Origin: Ochrobactrum sp. RH2CCR150
GTDB lineage: Bacteria > Pseudomonadota > Alphaproteobacteria > Rhizobiales > Rhizobiaceae
Reading direction: 5' to 3'
Assembly (NCBI GenBank): GCA_014138095.1
Contig: JACGXE010000001.1
Location: 62,001-126,000, forward strand
DNA length: 64,000 nt
A model generated the notes under the pieces. That model saw only the letters and a list, made by a program, of their open reading frames with translations, ran no database searches and had not been told where the DNA came from. Position 1 is the first letter of the stretch, and each line of letters starts with the position of its first letter. This document shows, piece by piece, positions 9,315 to 18,719 of the stretch. A program made the position numbers and the translations under genes.

Positions 9315-10952
9315 TTAGAAGAGCCGCAGCCCGCCCTGCGCCTTGCGTGGTGTACTGTTTTGATCCACACCCGGATCATCGACCACAAAATGACCGCGCT
9401 TGTCCTCGTTGCCGGCATCATCGAGGGGCGATGCATCAAGAGGCGGTTGCGGAATTTCATCGCGTTTCTGAGCGGGCGTGGGAGGGGAAGCTTTGACCGG
9501 TTCCGCATCGGGCACGACCACTTCGGCCTCCACCACGTCGATCTGCGGAGCGGCTTTTGCCGACGCTTCGCGAACAGGTGGCGTCACGACAACCGGCACG
9601 ACCGCTTTATCATCCGGGACAGGCCCCTTTATCTCCGGCTCTTCCGCCTCAACAATCGGGGCAAGTTCAACAACAGGAACTTTCCACTCAAAGCTGTTCA
9701 GACGACCGGTCACCGGCGAAACCGGCGACCAGCGTTCCGAGACATAGCCGTCGGCAGTCCATGCCGGATCACGCGGCGCCTTGACCGCACGGGCAAGCCA
9801 CTGACGAACCTTGCCCTGATCTCCGGTCTCGGCTTCCTCGATATCCGCCAACAGCAGATAGACGCTTTCCGTCGGACGTGCTCTCAGCACCTGATCGGCA
9901 CTGTCGCGTGCTGCCTTGAAATCTCCGGCTTCATAAGCCGCACGCGCCAGCACAAGGCTGCCTTCTGCCGTGTTGGAACGCAGCGACACCAGATGCCGCG
10001 CGCGTTTCAAACGATCCTGCGCCGTGTCGCCAGCGCGGGCATAGACATAAGCGGAAGCAATATCCGGATGCGGGAAACGCTTCCATGCCGCTTCCAGAAT
10101 CTTGGAACCCTTGCGCACTTCGCCATCGCTAAACAGCGCCTGTGCGGCCACCACGGCGGCAGGCACCAGATCCGGCGCGAGCTTGTTTGCCTCCAGCGCC
10201 ATGGTGCGTGCATGAGCGTGATCCACATTCAGCGTGGCCATGGCCTTGGCCGTCAGCAGCGCCGCGCGTTCCCTCTTTACGGTGTCCTTGCTGTGCGCCA
10301 GCGCCTGCTTGCGCGCCTCGACCAGCCTCAGCGCCCCGTCCCAATCGCCATCAGCGCAGAACTGGCCCATAACTGCAGATGACGCCCATTCCAGTTGCGG
10401 GGCCTGTTTGGCAGCTTCCGAAGCATAATGGCGTGCCGCCTCAATCGCGCCGACGCGCTGCGCCTCGATGTAAAGCCCACGCAGGCCCAAAAGCTTGGTT
10501 TCCGGGTCTTCCAGCATGGCTTCGAACCCCTTGCGGGCATCGTCCGTGCGGCCTTCGAGCATCGCTGTCTGCGCTTCCAGAAGCTTGATGAGCGGCTCCT
10601 GATCCGAATTCAGCAACTTGCCAGCCTGCTTGGTCATGCGGCGCGCAGCCTCGGCATCGCCCGCACCAGCAGCAATCAGGCCGGTTGAAAGCGACTGATA
10701 TCCACGGTCGCGCTTGCGTGCACGAAAATGGCGGCGCAGCGTGTAGGGCGACTGGATGATGCTCTTCACCAGCCACCACAGAAGCAGGATCGCCGCCACG
10801 ATGGCCACGATACCGGCAACCGCCGTAATCAACGGCACATTATAGTGGTTGCCCGCGAAAACGACATCCAGCTCGCCGGGTCGGTCGGCCAGCCATGCAA
10901 AGCCGAAACCAAGGGCCACAACGATCAGCAGATAGAATAATACACGCAGCAT
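9315..10952 (-). CDS. hemY: HemY-like membrane TPR protein
   Basis: A 545-residue inner-membrane protein matching the HemY N-terminal family: two N-terminal helices (about 2-20 and 40-65), then a helical repeat region of TPR type (about 85-400, e.g. ALRLVEARKQ, LARAAYEAGDFKAARD) and a proline- and acid-rich C-terminal tail (about 430-545). This is the enterobacterial-type hemY product, not protoporphyrinogen oxidase. Its exact function is unknown; the conserved position at the end of the hemCD operon implies a link to tetrapyrrole synthesis or envelope organisation. The gene starts 12 bases after the preceding gene ends. Confidence 0.88.
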   Translation of the reverse strand: MLRVLFYLLIVVALGFGFAWLADRPGELDVVFAGNHYNVPLITAVAGIVAIVAAILLLWWLVKSIIQSPYTLRRHFRARKRDRGYQSLSTGLIAAGAGDAEAARRMTKQAGKLLNSDQEPLIKLLEAQTAMLEGRTDDARKGFEAMLEDPETKLLGLRGLYIEAQRVGAIEAARHYASEAAKQAPQLEWASSAVMGQFCADGDWDGALRLVEARKQALAHSKDTVKRERAALLTAKAMATLNVDHAHARTMALEANKLAPDLVPAAVVAAQALFSDGEVRKGSKILEAAWKRFPHPDIASAYVYARAGDTAQDRLKRARHLVSLRSNTAEGSLVLARAAYEAGDFKAARDSADQVLRARPTESVYLLLADIEEAETGDQGKVRQWLARAVKAPRDPAWTADGYVSERWSPVSPVTGRLNSFEWKVPVVELAPIVEAEEPEIKGPVPDDKAVVPVVVTPPVREASAKAAPQIDVVEAEVVVPDAEPVKASPPTPAQKRDEIPQPPLDASPLDDAGNEDKRGHFVVDDPGVDQNSTPRKAQGGLRLF

Positions 10953-10964
10953 CGGCCAGCCCCC

Positions 10965-12374
10965 TTAATTACCCGCTGGTGCCGCAGCACCCGCGTCAGT
11001 CGGCGCCTTTGGCTTGAGGCTGTCCGCAACCAGACGCTGGATCAGCGCATCGGCATCGCGGCGCACTTTCATCTGGTTCGCAAATTCTCCCGAAACGGCT
11101 TTCGCATCGGCAGGGAGTTTCTCCCATTCGCCGATGGCGCGTTCCAGATCGCCTGCATGAAGTGCGGCTTCCATGCGGGCAGTCGTCGGACCCACGCCCT
11201 CGCCTTCCACATTGCCCGCGACAGGGCGAACACTCACCAGCCCCTTGGCGCTGGCAACCAGCTGATCCCAAACACCCGCATCGGCAGGCAACTTGTTTTC
11301 GGTCGCGACAATGCGATTGGCAACCGGGCCGAACCATGCATTGAGGTCAGCCACCGTTGGCACGCCCGTATCGGCAAAGGCCTTGAGGCCCTCGACCGAA
11401 CTATCCTGTGGTGCCAGCGACGCATAAGTTTCAAGCTCGGATTTGAACGAGCCACCGCGATCAATGGCTGTTTTCAGCGCATTGGCAGCGATCAGCGCTG
11501 TCGCATCCGGCTGACGGGCGGCTTCGCCGACCTTTGCCTGCAAGGAGGTCAGTTTCGATTCGAGCGAGGAAATAGTGCCGCTATTGCCCGAAACACCGGC
11601 AGCGGCCTGATCGGCCTGATTTTGGGCTGCCGACAATTTCGATTCCAGTGCGTCGAGACGCCCGGTCAGCGCTTCGATATCACCTGCTGCGGCACCTCCG
11701 GTCGCCTGCGGCAATGTCTCAACCTGCTGCTGCAACTGCGTGAGGGTGCCCGCAACGGCTTCCGCCTTGATCTCTGCGGCCTGAACATTCTTCTGCAAAT
11801 CGGCAAATTGCGTGCGGCTTGCGGCATCGAGCGGCGCAGGCGTTGGATTGGTGCGCAAATCGGCGATCTGCTGCTCCATCTGCGCCAGTTGCTCGGCAGT
11901 CACGCGCGCGCCGGGCGACGGAATGACATTACCCCATTGCAGTGCAAACATGCCGCCAAGCGCGATGACGCCACCGGCAATACCCGCCAGAAGATGCGAC
12001 CCACCGGAACTGGATTTCGAGCTGGAGCCCTGATTGGCATTGCTGATGGGCGGCACAGTGTACGATGCGCTGGAGGTTGTGCGCAGCTTTTCCGCTTCCG
12101 GCTTGACACCTGCGGTAAAGGGCGGACTGGCGGGATTTGAGGTGCTTGCAGCCGGTTTCGGCTCTGGCTTTGGCCCAGATTTCGTTTCAGCGGCTTTCGC
12201 TTCAGCGGGCTTGGCGGTTGCTGTTGCTTGAGCAAAGTTGCCGACCGGTTCGGCCGGCGGTGTCGCCCTGGCTCCCGTTTGTTCATCGACACGCTTTACA
12301 TCAGACGGATCGAGATTGATCGTCACGGGATTGCGGGCCGGTTTGGAATGTCGCGGGGTGCCGGATTTCGCCAT
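10965..12374 (-). CDS. Mitofilin/Mic60-like membrane protein
   Basis: A 469-residue protein with a cytoplasmic low-complexity N-terminus rich in Ala, Pro and Lys (about 1-125), one membrane helix near residues 127-147 (GIAGGVIALGGMFALQ), a coiled-coil region with many Gln/Ala heptads (about 160-290), and a C-terminal domain (about 300-450). This is the domain order of alphaproteobacterial Mic60/mitofilin homologues (COG4223). Such proteins bend membranes, and in mitochondria the homologue shapes cristae. It lies between hemD and hemY, as in other alphaproteobacteria. The start ATG at 12374 is the only reasonable one. Confidence 0.88.
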   Translation of the reverse strand: MAKSGTPRHSKPARNPVTINLDPSDVKRVDEQTGARATPPAEPVGNFAQATATAKPAEAKAAETKSGPKPEPKPAASTSNPASPPFTAGVKPEAEKLRTTSSASYTVPPISNANQGSSSKSSSGGSHLLAGIAGGVIALGGMFALQWGNVIPSPGARVTAEQLAQMEQQIADLRTNPTPAPLDAASRTQFADLQKNVQAAEIKAEAVAGTLTQLQQQVETLPQATGGAAAGDIEALTGRLDALESKLSAAQNQADQAAAGVSGNSGTISSLESKLTSLQAKVGEAARQPDATALIAANALKTAIDRGGSFKSELETYASLAPQDSSVEGLKAFADTGVPTVADLNAWFGPVANRIVATENKLPADAGVWDQLVASAKGLVSVRPVAGNVEGEGVGPTTARMEAALHAGDLERAIGEWEKLPADAKAVSGEFANQMKVRRDADALIQRLVADSLKPKAPTDAGAAAPAGN

Positions 12375-12467
12375 GGGTCCTCTCGTAATCGTCGATTGCC
12401 TGCCGGTGACTCTGTATGACTCTAACAGATAAAATCTTCTGTCGCAGGAAGGTTGCGTCTAAAAGAG

Positions 12468-13202
12468 TCAAAGTTTGGAAAACAGACGGAAAAGTCCTTT
12501 CTCATCCGGCTGTTCTGCGACCAGCGCATTGGCCTGCCATGCGGCGGGCAGTTTTGCAGCCACACGCGCAGATATACACAAAAAGCGGGTCTTTTCGTTA
12601 AAAGGCGGGGCGATCCTGCCCATCGCCTCGACAAACTTTTCCGCCGCCACGCCGGAATAGAGCATCACAGCAGCAAGCGGTTGCGTGCCCAATATGCGCT
12701 GAAGTTCATCACGCGGATAGTCGATGGTTTCGATATCATAGACATCGCAGACCGTCATATCGAGACCGGCGGCAGATACGCGCTCTTCGAAAATCGGCTG
12801 GCGCACACGCCCGGCCAGATAAAGAACGCGCGCCCTTTGCGGCAAGGTCCGGCGCATGGTCTCAGCAAGACGCACCGCATCGCCGCCGCCGTCCACCACC
12901 TCGGTGAAGCCCGCCTCGCACGCGGCGCGTGCCGTCCCCTCACCGACAGCGAAAAGGGGCATATCGCGGTTTGGCAAAGCATGGCCCGCATGGCGAAAAG
13001 CATTGGCGCTTGTCACCGTCAATGCGTCGAAACGGGTATCGGGTAGAGTAAAAGCCATTGAGACCGTGCGGCTGAGCGGCAGAAGCACTGGCTCGAAACC
13101 CGCATCAGTGAGTTTCGCGGCGGTGAGTGATGCTGCCGGTTCCGGCCTCGTCACCAGAACCCGCTTGATCGCGGTCGCTGCGCCCGGCCCGGTCAAGGTC
13201 AA
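12468..13202 (-). CDS. hemD: Uroporphyrinogen-III synthase
   Basis: Cytosolic enzyme that cyclises hydroxymethylbilane to uroporphyrinogen III with inversion of ring D. The 244-residue length is typical. Visible family features are [10 protein letters not shown] near the N-terminus, [14 protein letters not shown] around residues 60-73, FAVGEGTA, and the C-terminal [14 protein letters not shown]. The start is a TTG at 13202 that overlaps the hemC stop by four bases (TTGA), so translation is coupled. No in-frame ATG precedes the conserved VLVTRPE motif, which supports the TTG. Sequence conservation in this family is low, so position next to hemC is part of the evidence. Confidence 0.92.
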   Translation of the reverse strand: MTLTGPGAATAIKRVLVTRPEPAASLTAAKLTDAGFEPVLLPLSRTVSMAFTLPDTRFDALTVTSANAFRHAGHALPNRDMPLFAVGEGTARAACEAGFTEVVDGGGDAVRLAETMRRTLPQRARVLYLAGRVRQPIFEERVSAAGLDMTVCDVYDIETIDYPRDELQRILGTQPLAAVMLYSGVAAEKFVEAMGRIAPPFNEKTRFLCISARVAAKLPAAWQANALVAEQPDEKGLFRLFSKL

Positions 13203-14128
13203 TCCCAGTCGGTGAAGAAATGCGGACCGGCTGCCGCACGAACCTGGCTTGCAGCCTCGGTTCCAAGCGCCACCGCTTCCGACGCGGTGCCGTCGAGCGT
13301 CACTTCATGCGCCTTTGTGCCATCAGGCGTCAGGATCATACCGTGGAAATGCACCTTATCGCCGTCCACAGTGGCAAGACCGGCAATCGGCGTGCGGCAG
13401 GAGCCGTCAAGCGCGCCCAAAAACGCGCGTTCGCAGGCAAGGGCTACCTGCGTATCGCGATGTGCCAGCGGCGCGAGCAGTGCATCGATGCGTGCATCGC
13501 CAATACGGCTTTCAATGCCGATGGCACCCTGTCCCGGCGCGGGAGGAAAGGTCAGCGGATCCACTAGTTCGGTAATCGCCGCGTCAAGGCCCAGCCGCTT
13601 CAGACCTGCACAGGCCAGAAAGGTTCCATCGACCTCGCCTGCTTCAAGTTTTCGCAAACGGGTATCGACATTGCCGCGATACATCACCACCTGAATGTCC
13701 GGGCGCAAACGCCGGATCAGCGCCTGACGGCGCAGTGACGACGAACCGACGACAGCGCCCTGCGGCAAATCCATGAACCGCTTGGCCGTGCGACCAATGA
13801 AAGCATCGCGCGGGTCTTCGCGTTCGAGAAAGACGGAAAGATGCAGACCTTCAGGCAGAACAGTCGGCATATCCTTGGTCGAATGAACGGCGAGATCGAT
13901 GCGTCCGTCCTTCAGCGCTTGCTCGATTTCCTCGGTGAAAAGCCCCTTGCCGCCGACTTCCGACAGCGGACGGTCCTGAATGCGGTCGCCAGCGGTGGAC
14001 ATGGGCAAAATCTCGATAGCCTCTTCCGGCAAGCCATGCGCCTCCATCAGGCGGCGACGCGTCTCGTGAGCTTGAGCCAGAGCCAGCTTGCTACCGCGTG
14101 TGCCAATCTTCAAGGATGGTGTTTGCAT
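13199..14128 (-). CDS. hemC: Hydroxymethylbilane synthase (porphobilinogen deaminase)
   Basis: Cytosolic enzyme joining four porphobilinogens to hydroxymethylbilane. The 309-residue protein starts at the ATG at 14128, giving the family N-terminus [13 protein letters not shown]. The dipyrromethane-cofactor cysteine lies in [11 protein letters not shown], about residue 245, and the SLRRQAL and [13 protein letters not shown] substrate-binding segments are intact. The open frame continues 167 codons upstream into tsaD on the other strand, which is not coding. It is the first gene of hemC-hemD-Mic60-hemY and diverges from tsaD with 69 bases between, so the promoters must be closely packed. Confidence 0.96.
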   Translation of the reverse strand: MQTPSLKIGTRGSKLALAQAHETRRRLMEAHGLPEEAIEILPMSTAGDRIQDRPLSEVGGKGLFTEEIEQALKDGRIDLAVHSTKDMPTVLPEGLHLSVFLEREDPRDAFIGRTAKRFMDLPQGAVVGSSSLRRQALIRRLRPDIQVVMYRGNVDTRLRKLEAGEVDGTFLACAGLKRLGLDAAITELVDPLTFPPAPGQGAIGIESRIGDARIDALLAPLAHRDTQVALACERAFLGALDGSCRTPIAGLATVDGDKVHFHGMILTPDGTKAHEVTLDGTASEAVALGTEAASQVRAAAGPHFFTDWD

Positions 14129-14197
14129 ATTGCGTCGTCCATGGTACCGGGTTGCTTGAAGTATCAGAAATATGAGACTGGCAGGGTCTAACCGCAA

Positions 14198-15277
14198 ATG
14201 CGCATTCTTGGAATAGAAACCAGTTGCGACGAAACAGCCGCCGCTATCGTTGAACGCAACGATAAGGGTGAAGGCCGTATTCTGTCCAATGTGGTTCTGA
14301 GCCAGATCGCCGAACATGAGCCTTATGGCGGCGTTGTGCCGGAAATTGCGGCACGCGCACATGTCGAGGCGCTGGACCGGCTGGTCGCGCGCGCCCTGCA
14401 GGATGCCGATATGCAACTCGATGAGGTGGATGCCGTGGCAGCCACCGCTGGTCCCGGCCTCATCGGCGGGCTGATCGTCGGCCTGATGACGGCAAAGGCG
14501 CTCGCCATGGCTGCGCAAAAGCCGTTTTATGCGGTGAACCATCTGGAAGGCCATGCACTGACAGCGCGGCTGACCGACAAGCTCGAATTTCCCTATCTGT
14601 TGCTGCTGGTTTCCGGCGGCCATACGCAAATGGTGCTGGTGCGCGGGCTCAACGATTATGAGCGCCTCGGCACCACGATCGATGATGCGCTCGGCGAAGC
14701 CTTCGACAAGACGGCAAAGCTTCTCGGCCTGCCTTATCCCGGCGGACCAGCGGTTGAGCGCATGGCGCTTCAGGGCGATCCAAAACGCTTTACCCTGCCC
14801 CGACCGCTGAAAGGCGAAGCGCGGCTCGATTTTTCATTTTCCGGTCTCAAGACCGCTGTGCGCCAGACCGCAAGCGAACTGGTCCCGCTCAGCGATCAGG
14901 ATGTTGCGGATATTTGCGCCTCGTTTCAGGCCGCCGTGGCGGATACGCTTGCCGACCGGGTCGGGCGCTCGCTCGAACGTTTCAAGGCGGAGTTTCCAGA
15001 TTGCGCGACACCGTCGCTGGTGGTGGCAGGCGGTGTGGCCGCCAACAAAACCTTGCGGGCATCGCTGGAGCAGCTCTGCGCCAGACACGGCTTCAGCTTT
15101 ATCGCGCCGCCGCTCAATCTTTGCACCGACAATGCTGCGATGATCGCCTGGGCAGGTGCGGAACATGCCGCGACAAAAACGCCGGATTCGCTTGCCATTG
15201 CGCCGCGCTCGCGCTGGCCGCTCGATGAAAAATCCGCGCCACTGATCGGCACGGGACGGCGCGGAGCCAAGGCATGA
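14198..15277 (+). CDS. tsaD: tRNA N6-adenosine threonylcarbamoyltransferase TsaD
   Basis: Catalytic subunit that transfers threonylcarbamoyl to A37 of ANN-decoding tRNAs, with TsaB and TsaE as partners elsewhere. The 359-residue protein starts [13 protein letters not shown], the family N-terminus. The metal-binding HLEGH motif has histidines at 115 and 119, followed by VSGGHTQM around 144-151 and the C-terminal [11 protein letters not shown] segment. All ASKHA-fold features are intact. It is the first gene of a plus-strand operon; its end overlaps gpsA by four bases. Confidence 0.97.
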   Translation: MRILGIETSCDETAAAIVERNDKGEGRILSNVVLSQIAEHEPYGGVVPEIAARAHVEALDRLVARALQDADMQLDEVDAVAATAGPGLIGGLIVGLMTAKALAMAAQKPFYAVNHLEGHALTARLTDKLEFPYLLLLVSGGHTQMVLVRGLNDYERLGTTIDDALGEAFDKTAKLLGLPYPGGPAVERMALQGDPKRFTLPRPLKGEARLDFSFSGLKTAVRQTASELVPLSDQDVADICASFQAAVADTLADRVGRSLERFKAEFPDCATPSLVVAGGVAANKTLRASLEQLCARHGFSFIAPPLNLCTDNAAMIAWAGAEHAATKTPDSLAIAPRSRWPLDEKSAPLIGTGRRGAKA

Positions 15278-16260
15278 GCGGTCGCACGAAGATCGCCGTT
15301 CTCGGTGGCGGCGCATGGGGCACGGCGCTTGCCACCATGGCAGCAACGAGCGGCCACGAAGCCTGGCTTTACGCCCGCGATACCGACACGGTCGCCGCGA
15401 TCAACAACGACCGGCGCAACCCGCGCTATCTGGGTGATATCGAGCTTCCTTCCGGCATTCGCGCCAGCACCAAGGCTTCCGATGTTGTGACCGATGCTGA
15501 CGCAGTTCTGGCCGTAGTCCCCGCGCAGGCTATGCGCACGGGCCTCTCCGAGCTAAGCAGCCTCATTCCACAGTCCGCTCCCGTCGTTCTTTGCGCCAAG
15601 GGTATTGAGCGCGGCACCGGACGCCTGATGTCGGAAGCGGTGGCTGAAGTTTTGCCGAACCACCGCATTGCAGCCCTTTCCGGCCCAAGTTTTGCCACCG
15701 ATGTCGCACGCGGCCTGCCAACGGCGGTGACGGTTGCCTGCGAGGATGCCGACACAGCCGACAGGCTGGCAGCGCTTCTATCGGGACCGGCTTTCCGCTG
15801 CTATTCAACCACCGATCTCAAAGGCGTCGAGATTGGCGGCGCTTTGAAAAACGTTCTGGCGATTGCCGCTGGCGCCGCTGTCGGACGCGGCTATGGTGCG
15901 AGCGCACAGGCAGCGCTCGTCACACGCGGCTTCGCGGAACTGCGCCGCATCGGGCAGGCCATGGGCGCAAAGCCGGAAACCATTATGGGGCTTTCCGGCC
16001 TCGGCGATCTGATGCTGACATGCTCATCGTCGCAATCGCGCAACTATTCCTATGGCCTCGCGCTTGGTCGTGGCGAAGACCTGACCAACCGGCCTCTGGC
16101 CGAAGGTGTCGCAACCGCGCCTATTGCCGCGGAACTGTGCGACAAGCACGGCATTTCCGCGCCCATCATCGATGCAGTCGGCGCTTTGCTTAGCGGCAAG
16201 ATCACCATCGACGAGGCTGTAACCAACCTCATCAACCGACCACTCAAGACCGAAGACTAG
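15274..16260 (+). CDS. gpsA: Glycerol-3-phosphate dehydrogenase [NAD(P)+]
   Basis: Cytosolic enzyme reducing dihydroxyacetone phosphate to sn-glycerol 3-phosphate for phospholipid synthesis. In 328 residues it shows the Rossmann motif [12 protein letters not shown] at 9-20, the CAKGIERGT segment near 108-116, the catalytic lysine in [12 protein letters not shown] around 190-201, and the C-terminal [12 protein letters not shown]. The start ATG overlaps the tsaD stop (ATGA), so the two are coupled. Pairing with tsaD is common in alphaproteobacteria. Confidence 0.97.
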   Translation: MSGRTKIAVLGGGAWGTALATMAATSGHEAWLYARDTDTVAAINNDRRNPRYLGDIELPSGIRASTKASDVVTDADAVLAVVPAQAMRTGLSELSSLIPQSAPVVLCAKGIERGTGRLMSEAVAEVLPNHRIAALSGPSFATDVARGLPTAVTVACEDADTADRLAALLSGPAFRCYSTTDLKGVEIGGALKNVLAIAAGAAVGRGYGASAQAALVTRGFAELRRIGQAMGAKPETIMGLSGLGDLMLTCSSSQSRNYSYGLALGRGEDLTNRPLAEGVATAPIAAELCDKHGISAPIIDAVGALLSGKITIDEAVTNLINRPLKTED

Positions 16261-16271
16261 AGGACCAGACG

Positions 16272-16562
16272 ATGCTTTTTGCACTTCTCTGCAACGACAA
16301 GCCCGACCATCTGCAGGTGCGCCTCGATACGCGCCCGACGCATCTCGAATATCTTACGAGCCTTGGCGATGTGCTGAAGTTTGCCGGTCCCTTCCTCGGC
16401 GAAGACGGCAAGCCAAATGGCAGCCTTCTCGTTGTCGAAGCTGAAGACAAGGCCGCAGCGGCCGCTATCGGTGCCAATGATCCCTATGCGAAGGCTGGTC
16501 TGTTTCAGGACGTCACCGTACGCCCATGGAACTGGACCTTCAAAAATCCAGCCAACGCCTAA
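16272..16562 (+). CDS. YciI family protein
   Basis: A 96-residue YCII-domain protein with a ferredoxin-like fold, starting MLFALLCNDKPD. The family's His/Asp pair is represented by the histidine in RPTHLEYL (about residue 23) and by NDPYAKAGLF (about 70-79). Members are putative small hydrolases or ligand-binding proteins; no reaction is established. It lies 11 bases after gpsA and 24 before the EVE gene in an evident operon. Confidence 0.9.
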   Translation: MLFALLCNDKPDHLQVRLDTRPTHLEYLTSLGDVLKFAGPFLGEDGKPNGSLLVVEAEDKAAAAAIGANDPYAKAGLFQDVTVRPWNWTFKNPANA

Positions 16563-16586
16563 GGCTTTAGCACCGGGGAACACGCA

Positions 16587-17015
16587 ATGGCATACTGGCT
16601 GTTCAAGTCCGAACCGTTCAAATGGTCATGGGAAATGCAAAAGGCCCGTGGCGAAAAGGGCGAGCAATGGGATGGTGTGCGCAATTATCTGGCGCGCAAC
16701 AACATGCGCGCCATGAAAATCGGCGACAAAGGCTTCTTCTACCATTCCAATGAAGGGCTGGAAGTGGTCGGCATTGTCGAGGTTTGCGCTTTGTCGCACC
16801 CCGACAGCACCACCGATGATCCGCGCTGGGACTGTGTAGACATCAAGGCCGTCCGCGATGTGCCGAAGCCTGTTACGCTGAAGGACGTCAAGGCGAACCC
16901 CAAGCTTGAGAACATGGCGCTTGTCACTTCCATGCGCTTGTCCGTGCAGCCGGTGACGGAAGACGAATGGATCGAAGTCTGCCGCATGGGCGGCCTCGAC
17001 GCCAAAGACATCTGA
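16587..17015 (+). CDS. EVE domain-containing protein
   Basis: A 142-residue single-domain protein of the EVE family, related to PUA and YTH folds that bind modified nucleic-acid bases. The hallmark features are present: YWLFKSEP at the N-terminus, WDGVRNYLARNNM around 33-45, GFFYHSNE near 54-61 and an acidic C-terminal segment. The ligand is unknown. The gene sits in the tsaD operon between the YciI gene and a methyltransferase gene, a frequent arrangement in this order. Confidence 0.93.
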   Translation: MAYWLFKSEPFKWSWEMQKARGEKGEQWDGVRNYLARNNMRAMKIGDKGFFYHSNEGLEVVGIVEVCALSHPDSTTDDPRWDCVDIKAVRDVPKPVTLKDVKANPKLENMALVTSMRLSVQPVTEDEWIEVCRMGGLDAKDI

Positions 17016-17027
17016 GACCAGCAACCG

Positions 17028-17684
17028 ATGCTCGATCCGGCGGAAACCAGCACGCGCAGCTTCATTCTGGCCAATACTGGCCTGCAAGCACCGCCGCATG
17101 TGCCGGAAATCCGTCTGCATCTGGCTGACGAAGCGCACGACCTCTGGCACAAGACAGAGGAAGAACTGGCCACAATCGGCCTGCCGCCGCCCTTCTGGGC
17201 CTTTGCCTGGGCGGGCGGCCAGGGCGTGGCGCGTTATATTCTCGACCATCCGGAAGCCGTGAGCGGCAAGATTGTGCTGGATTTTGCATCCGGCTCGGGT
17301 CTTGTCGCTATCGCGGCCATGAAGGCGGGTGCGAAAAGCGTCCTCGCTTCGGATATCGATCCCTTCGCGCTTCCGGCAATCGATATCAACGCTACCGCCA
17401 ATGGCGTGGCGGTGACAGCGAGCCTCGAGGATCTGATCGGCACCGATCACGGCTGGGACGTGGTTCTGGCAGGCGACGTCTTCTACGAGAAGCCTCTGGC
17501 CGACCGGCTTATTCCATGGTTTGCAAAACTGGCGGAACGCGGCGCTGAGATCATTGTCGGCGATCCGGGTCGCTCCTATCGGCCGAAAGATCGCTTGCGG
17601 CAGCTTGCAGTCTACACAGTGCCCGTGACGCGTGCGCTGGAGGATTCCGAGGTCAAGCGCACGACCGTCTGGGCATTCAGTTAG
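17028..17684 (+). CDS. Class I SAM-dependent methyltransferase (PrmA/ETFB-KMT-like)
   Basis: A 218-residue methyltransferase with a SAM-binding motif I DFASGSGLVAIAAM around residues 85-98 and an acidic SAM ribose-contacting loop in ASDIDPFA near 108-115. The motif GDVFYEKPLADR (around 147-158) is typical of the protein-lysine methyltransferases related to ribosomal protein L11 methyltransferase and the electron-transfer flavoprotein beta-subunit enzyme. Target protein is therefore inferred only at family level. It is the last gene of the tsaD operon and ends six bases before the convergent DMT gene. Confidence 0.88.
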   Translation: MLDPAETSTRSFILANTGLQAPPHVPEIRLHLADEAHDLWHKTEEELATIGLPPPFWAFAWAGGQGVARYILDHPEAVSGKIVLDFASGSGLVAIAAMKAGAKSVLASDIDPFALPAIDINATANGVAVTASLEDLIGTDHGWDVVLAGDVFYEKPLADRLIPWFAKLAERGAEIIVGDPGRSYRPKDRLRQLAVYTVPVTRALEDSEVKRTTVWAFS

Positions 17685-17690
17685 ACCCGC

Positions 17691-18593
17691 TTAAGCGAAG
17701 CGTTTCGCTCCCGCGACGCAGAGTACGACGATCCCCGCTGTAGCGACCATGCCCATGCTGACGGGCTCGCCCGCAATGCCCGCCGCCAGCATCAAGCCGA
17801 AAAACGGCTGTAGAAGCTGAAGCTGGCCGACCGTCGCAGCGCCACCTTGCGCCAGCCCGCGATACCAGAAGAAAAAGCCGATCAGCATCGAAAACAGCGA
17901 AACATAGACCAGTCCGCCCCAGGCCATGGCCCCAATCCCCGCCCATGTTTCAGGACGCATGAGAATGGTCAGCGGCAGCATGATCGGCAGCGAGAAGACC
18001 AGCGCCCAGCAAATGACCTGCCAGCCGCCAAGCCTGCGCGACAGGCTGGCACCTTCCGCATAACCAAGCCCGCAGACAATAATCGCCCCCAGCATCAGCA
18101 CATCGCCTAGGAAAGTCGACTGACTGCCCTGCCCGTAAGCGTAGGATGCGACGATAGCGCCGCCCACGATCGAAAACAGCCAGAACAGCGGACGCGGACG
18201 CTCGCCGCCGCGCAGCACCGCAAATACCGCCGTCGAAAGCGGCAGAAGGCCGATGAAGACAATGGCGTGCGCCGAGGTCATATGTTGCAGGGCAATGCCC
18301 GTCAGGAGCGGAAAGCCAACCACCACGCCCAGCGCCACAACGATAAGCGAAATGACATCGCTTTTGCGCGGAAACGGTTCACGGAATGCCAGCAGCAGCG
18401 CCATGCCCAGCAGACCGGCAATCGACGCGCGGGCCAATGTCAGAAAAGTCGGGTCGATATCGATGACGGCAAGGCGCGTCGCAGGCAGCGAGCCTGAGAA
18501 AATCAGCACGCCCAGAAAACCATTCATCCAACCAGCGGTCTTGTTACCCACGGTCTGGCTAACAACCACCTTGTTCCCAACATTCTCACGCAT
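17691..18593 (-). CDS. DMT superfamily (EamA) exporter
   Basis: A 300-residue membrane protein with about ten hydrophobic helices arranged as two EamA repeats. Features include GSLPATRLAVIDIDPTFL early in repeat 1 and GGLVYVSLFSMLIGFFFWYRGL in repeat 2 (shown in part). Substrates of this family are amino acids or other metabolites and cannot be told here. It is divergent from a MocR-type regulator with 126 bases between, a common pairing in which the regulator controls the exporter. Confidence 0.87.
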   Translation of the reverse strand: MRENVGNKVVVSQTVGNKTAGWMNGFLGVLIFSGSLPATRLAVIDIDPTFLTLARASIAGLLGMALLLAFREPFPRKSDVISLIVVALGVVVGFPLLTGIALQHMTSAHAIVFIGLLPLSTAVFAVLRGGERPRPLFWLFSIVGGAIVASYAYGQGSQSTFLGDVLMLGAIIVCGLGYAEGASLSRRLGGWQVICWALVFSLPIMLPLTILMRPETWAGIGAMAWGGLVYVSLFSMLIGFFFWYRGLAQGGAATVGQLQLLQPFFGLMLAAGIAGEPVSMGMVATAGIVVLCVAGAKRFA

Positions 18594-18693
18594 GTGTCTT
18601 TTCAGCTTTCAACAAAATCGTCTATGAATTTTGCGGACAATGCCGCGAACTTGCCGAAATAATCAGAGACAGTTACCAGACAATTCTGGCAAA

Positions 18694-18719
18694 CTGTACT
18701 GGTACGAAAGAGAGTACAG
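18694..18719. promoter_or_regulatory. Inverted repeat at the start of the MocR gene, possible operator
   Basis: CTGTAC (18694-18699) and GTACAG (18714-18719) are separated by 14 bases that include a further GGTAC and the likely ribosome binding site. The right arm abuts the ATG. MocR regulators bind repeats of this general form at their own promoters, so this is a candidate autoregulatory site; the assignment is an inference. Confidence 0.35.
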
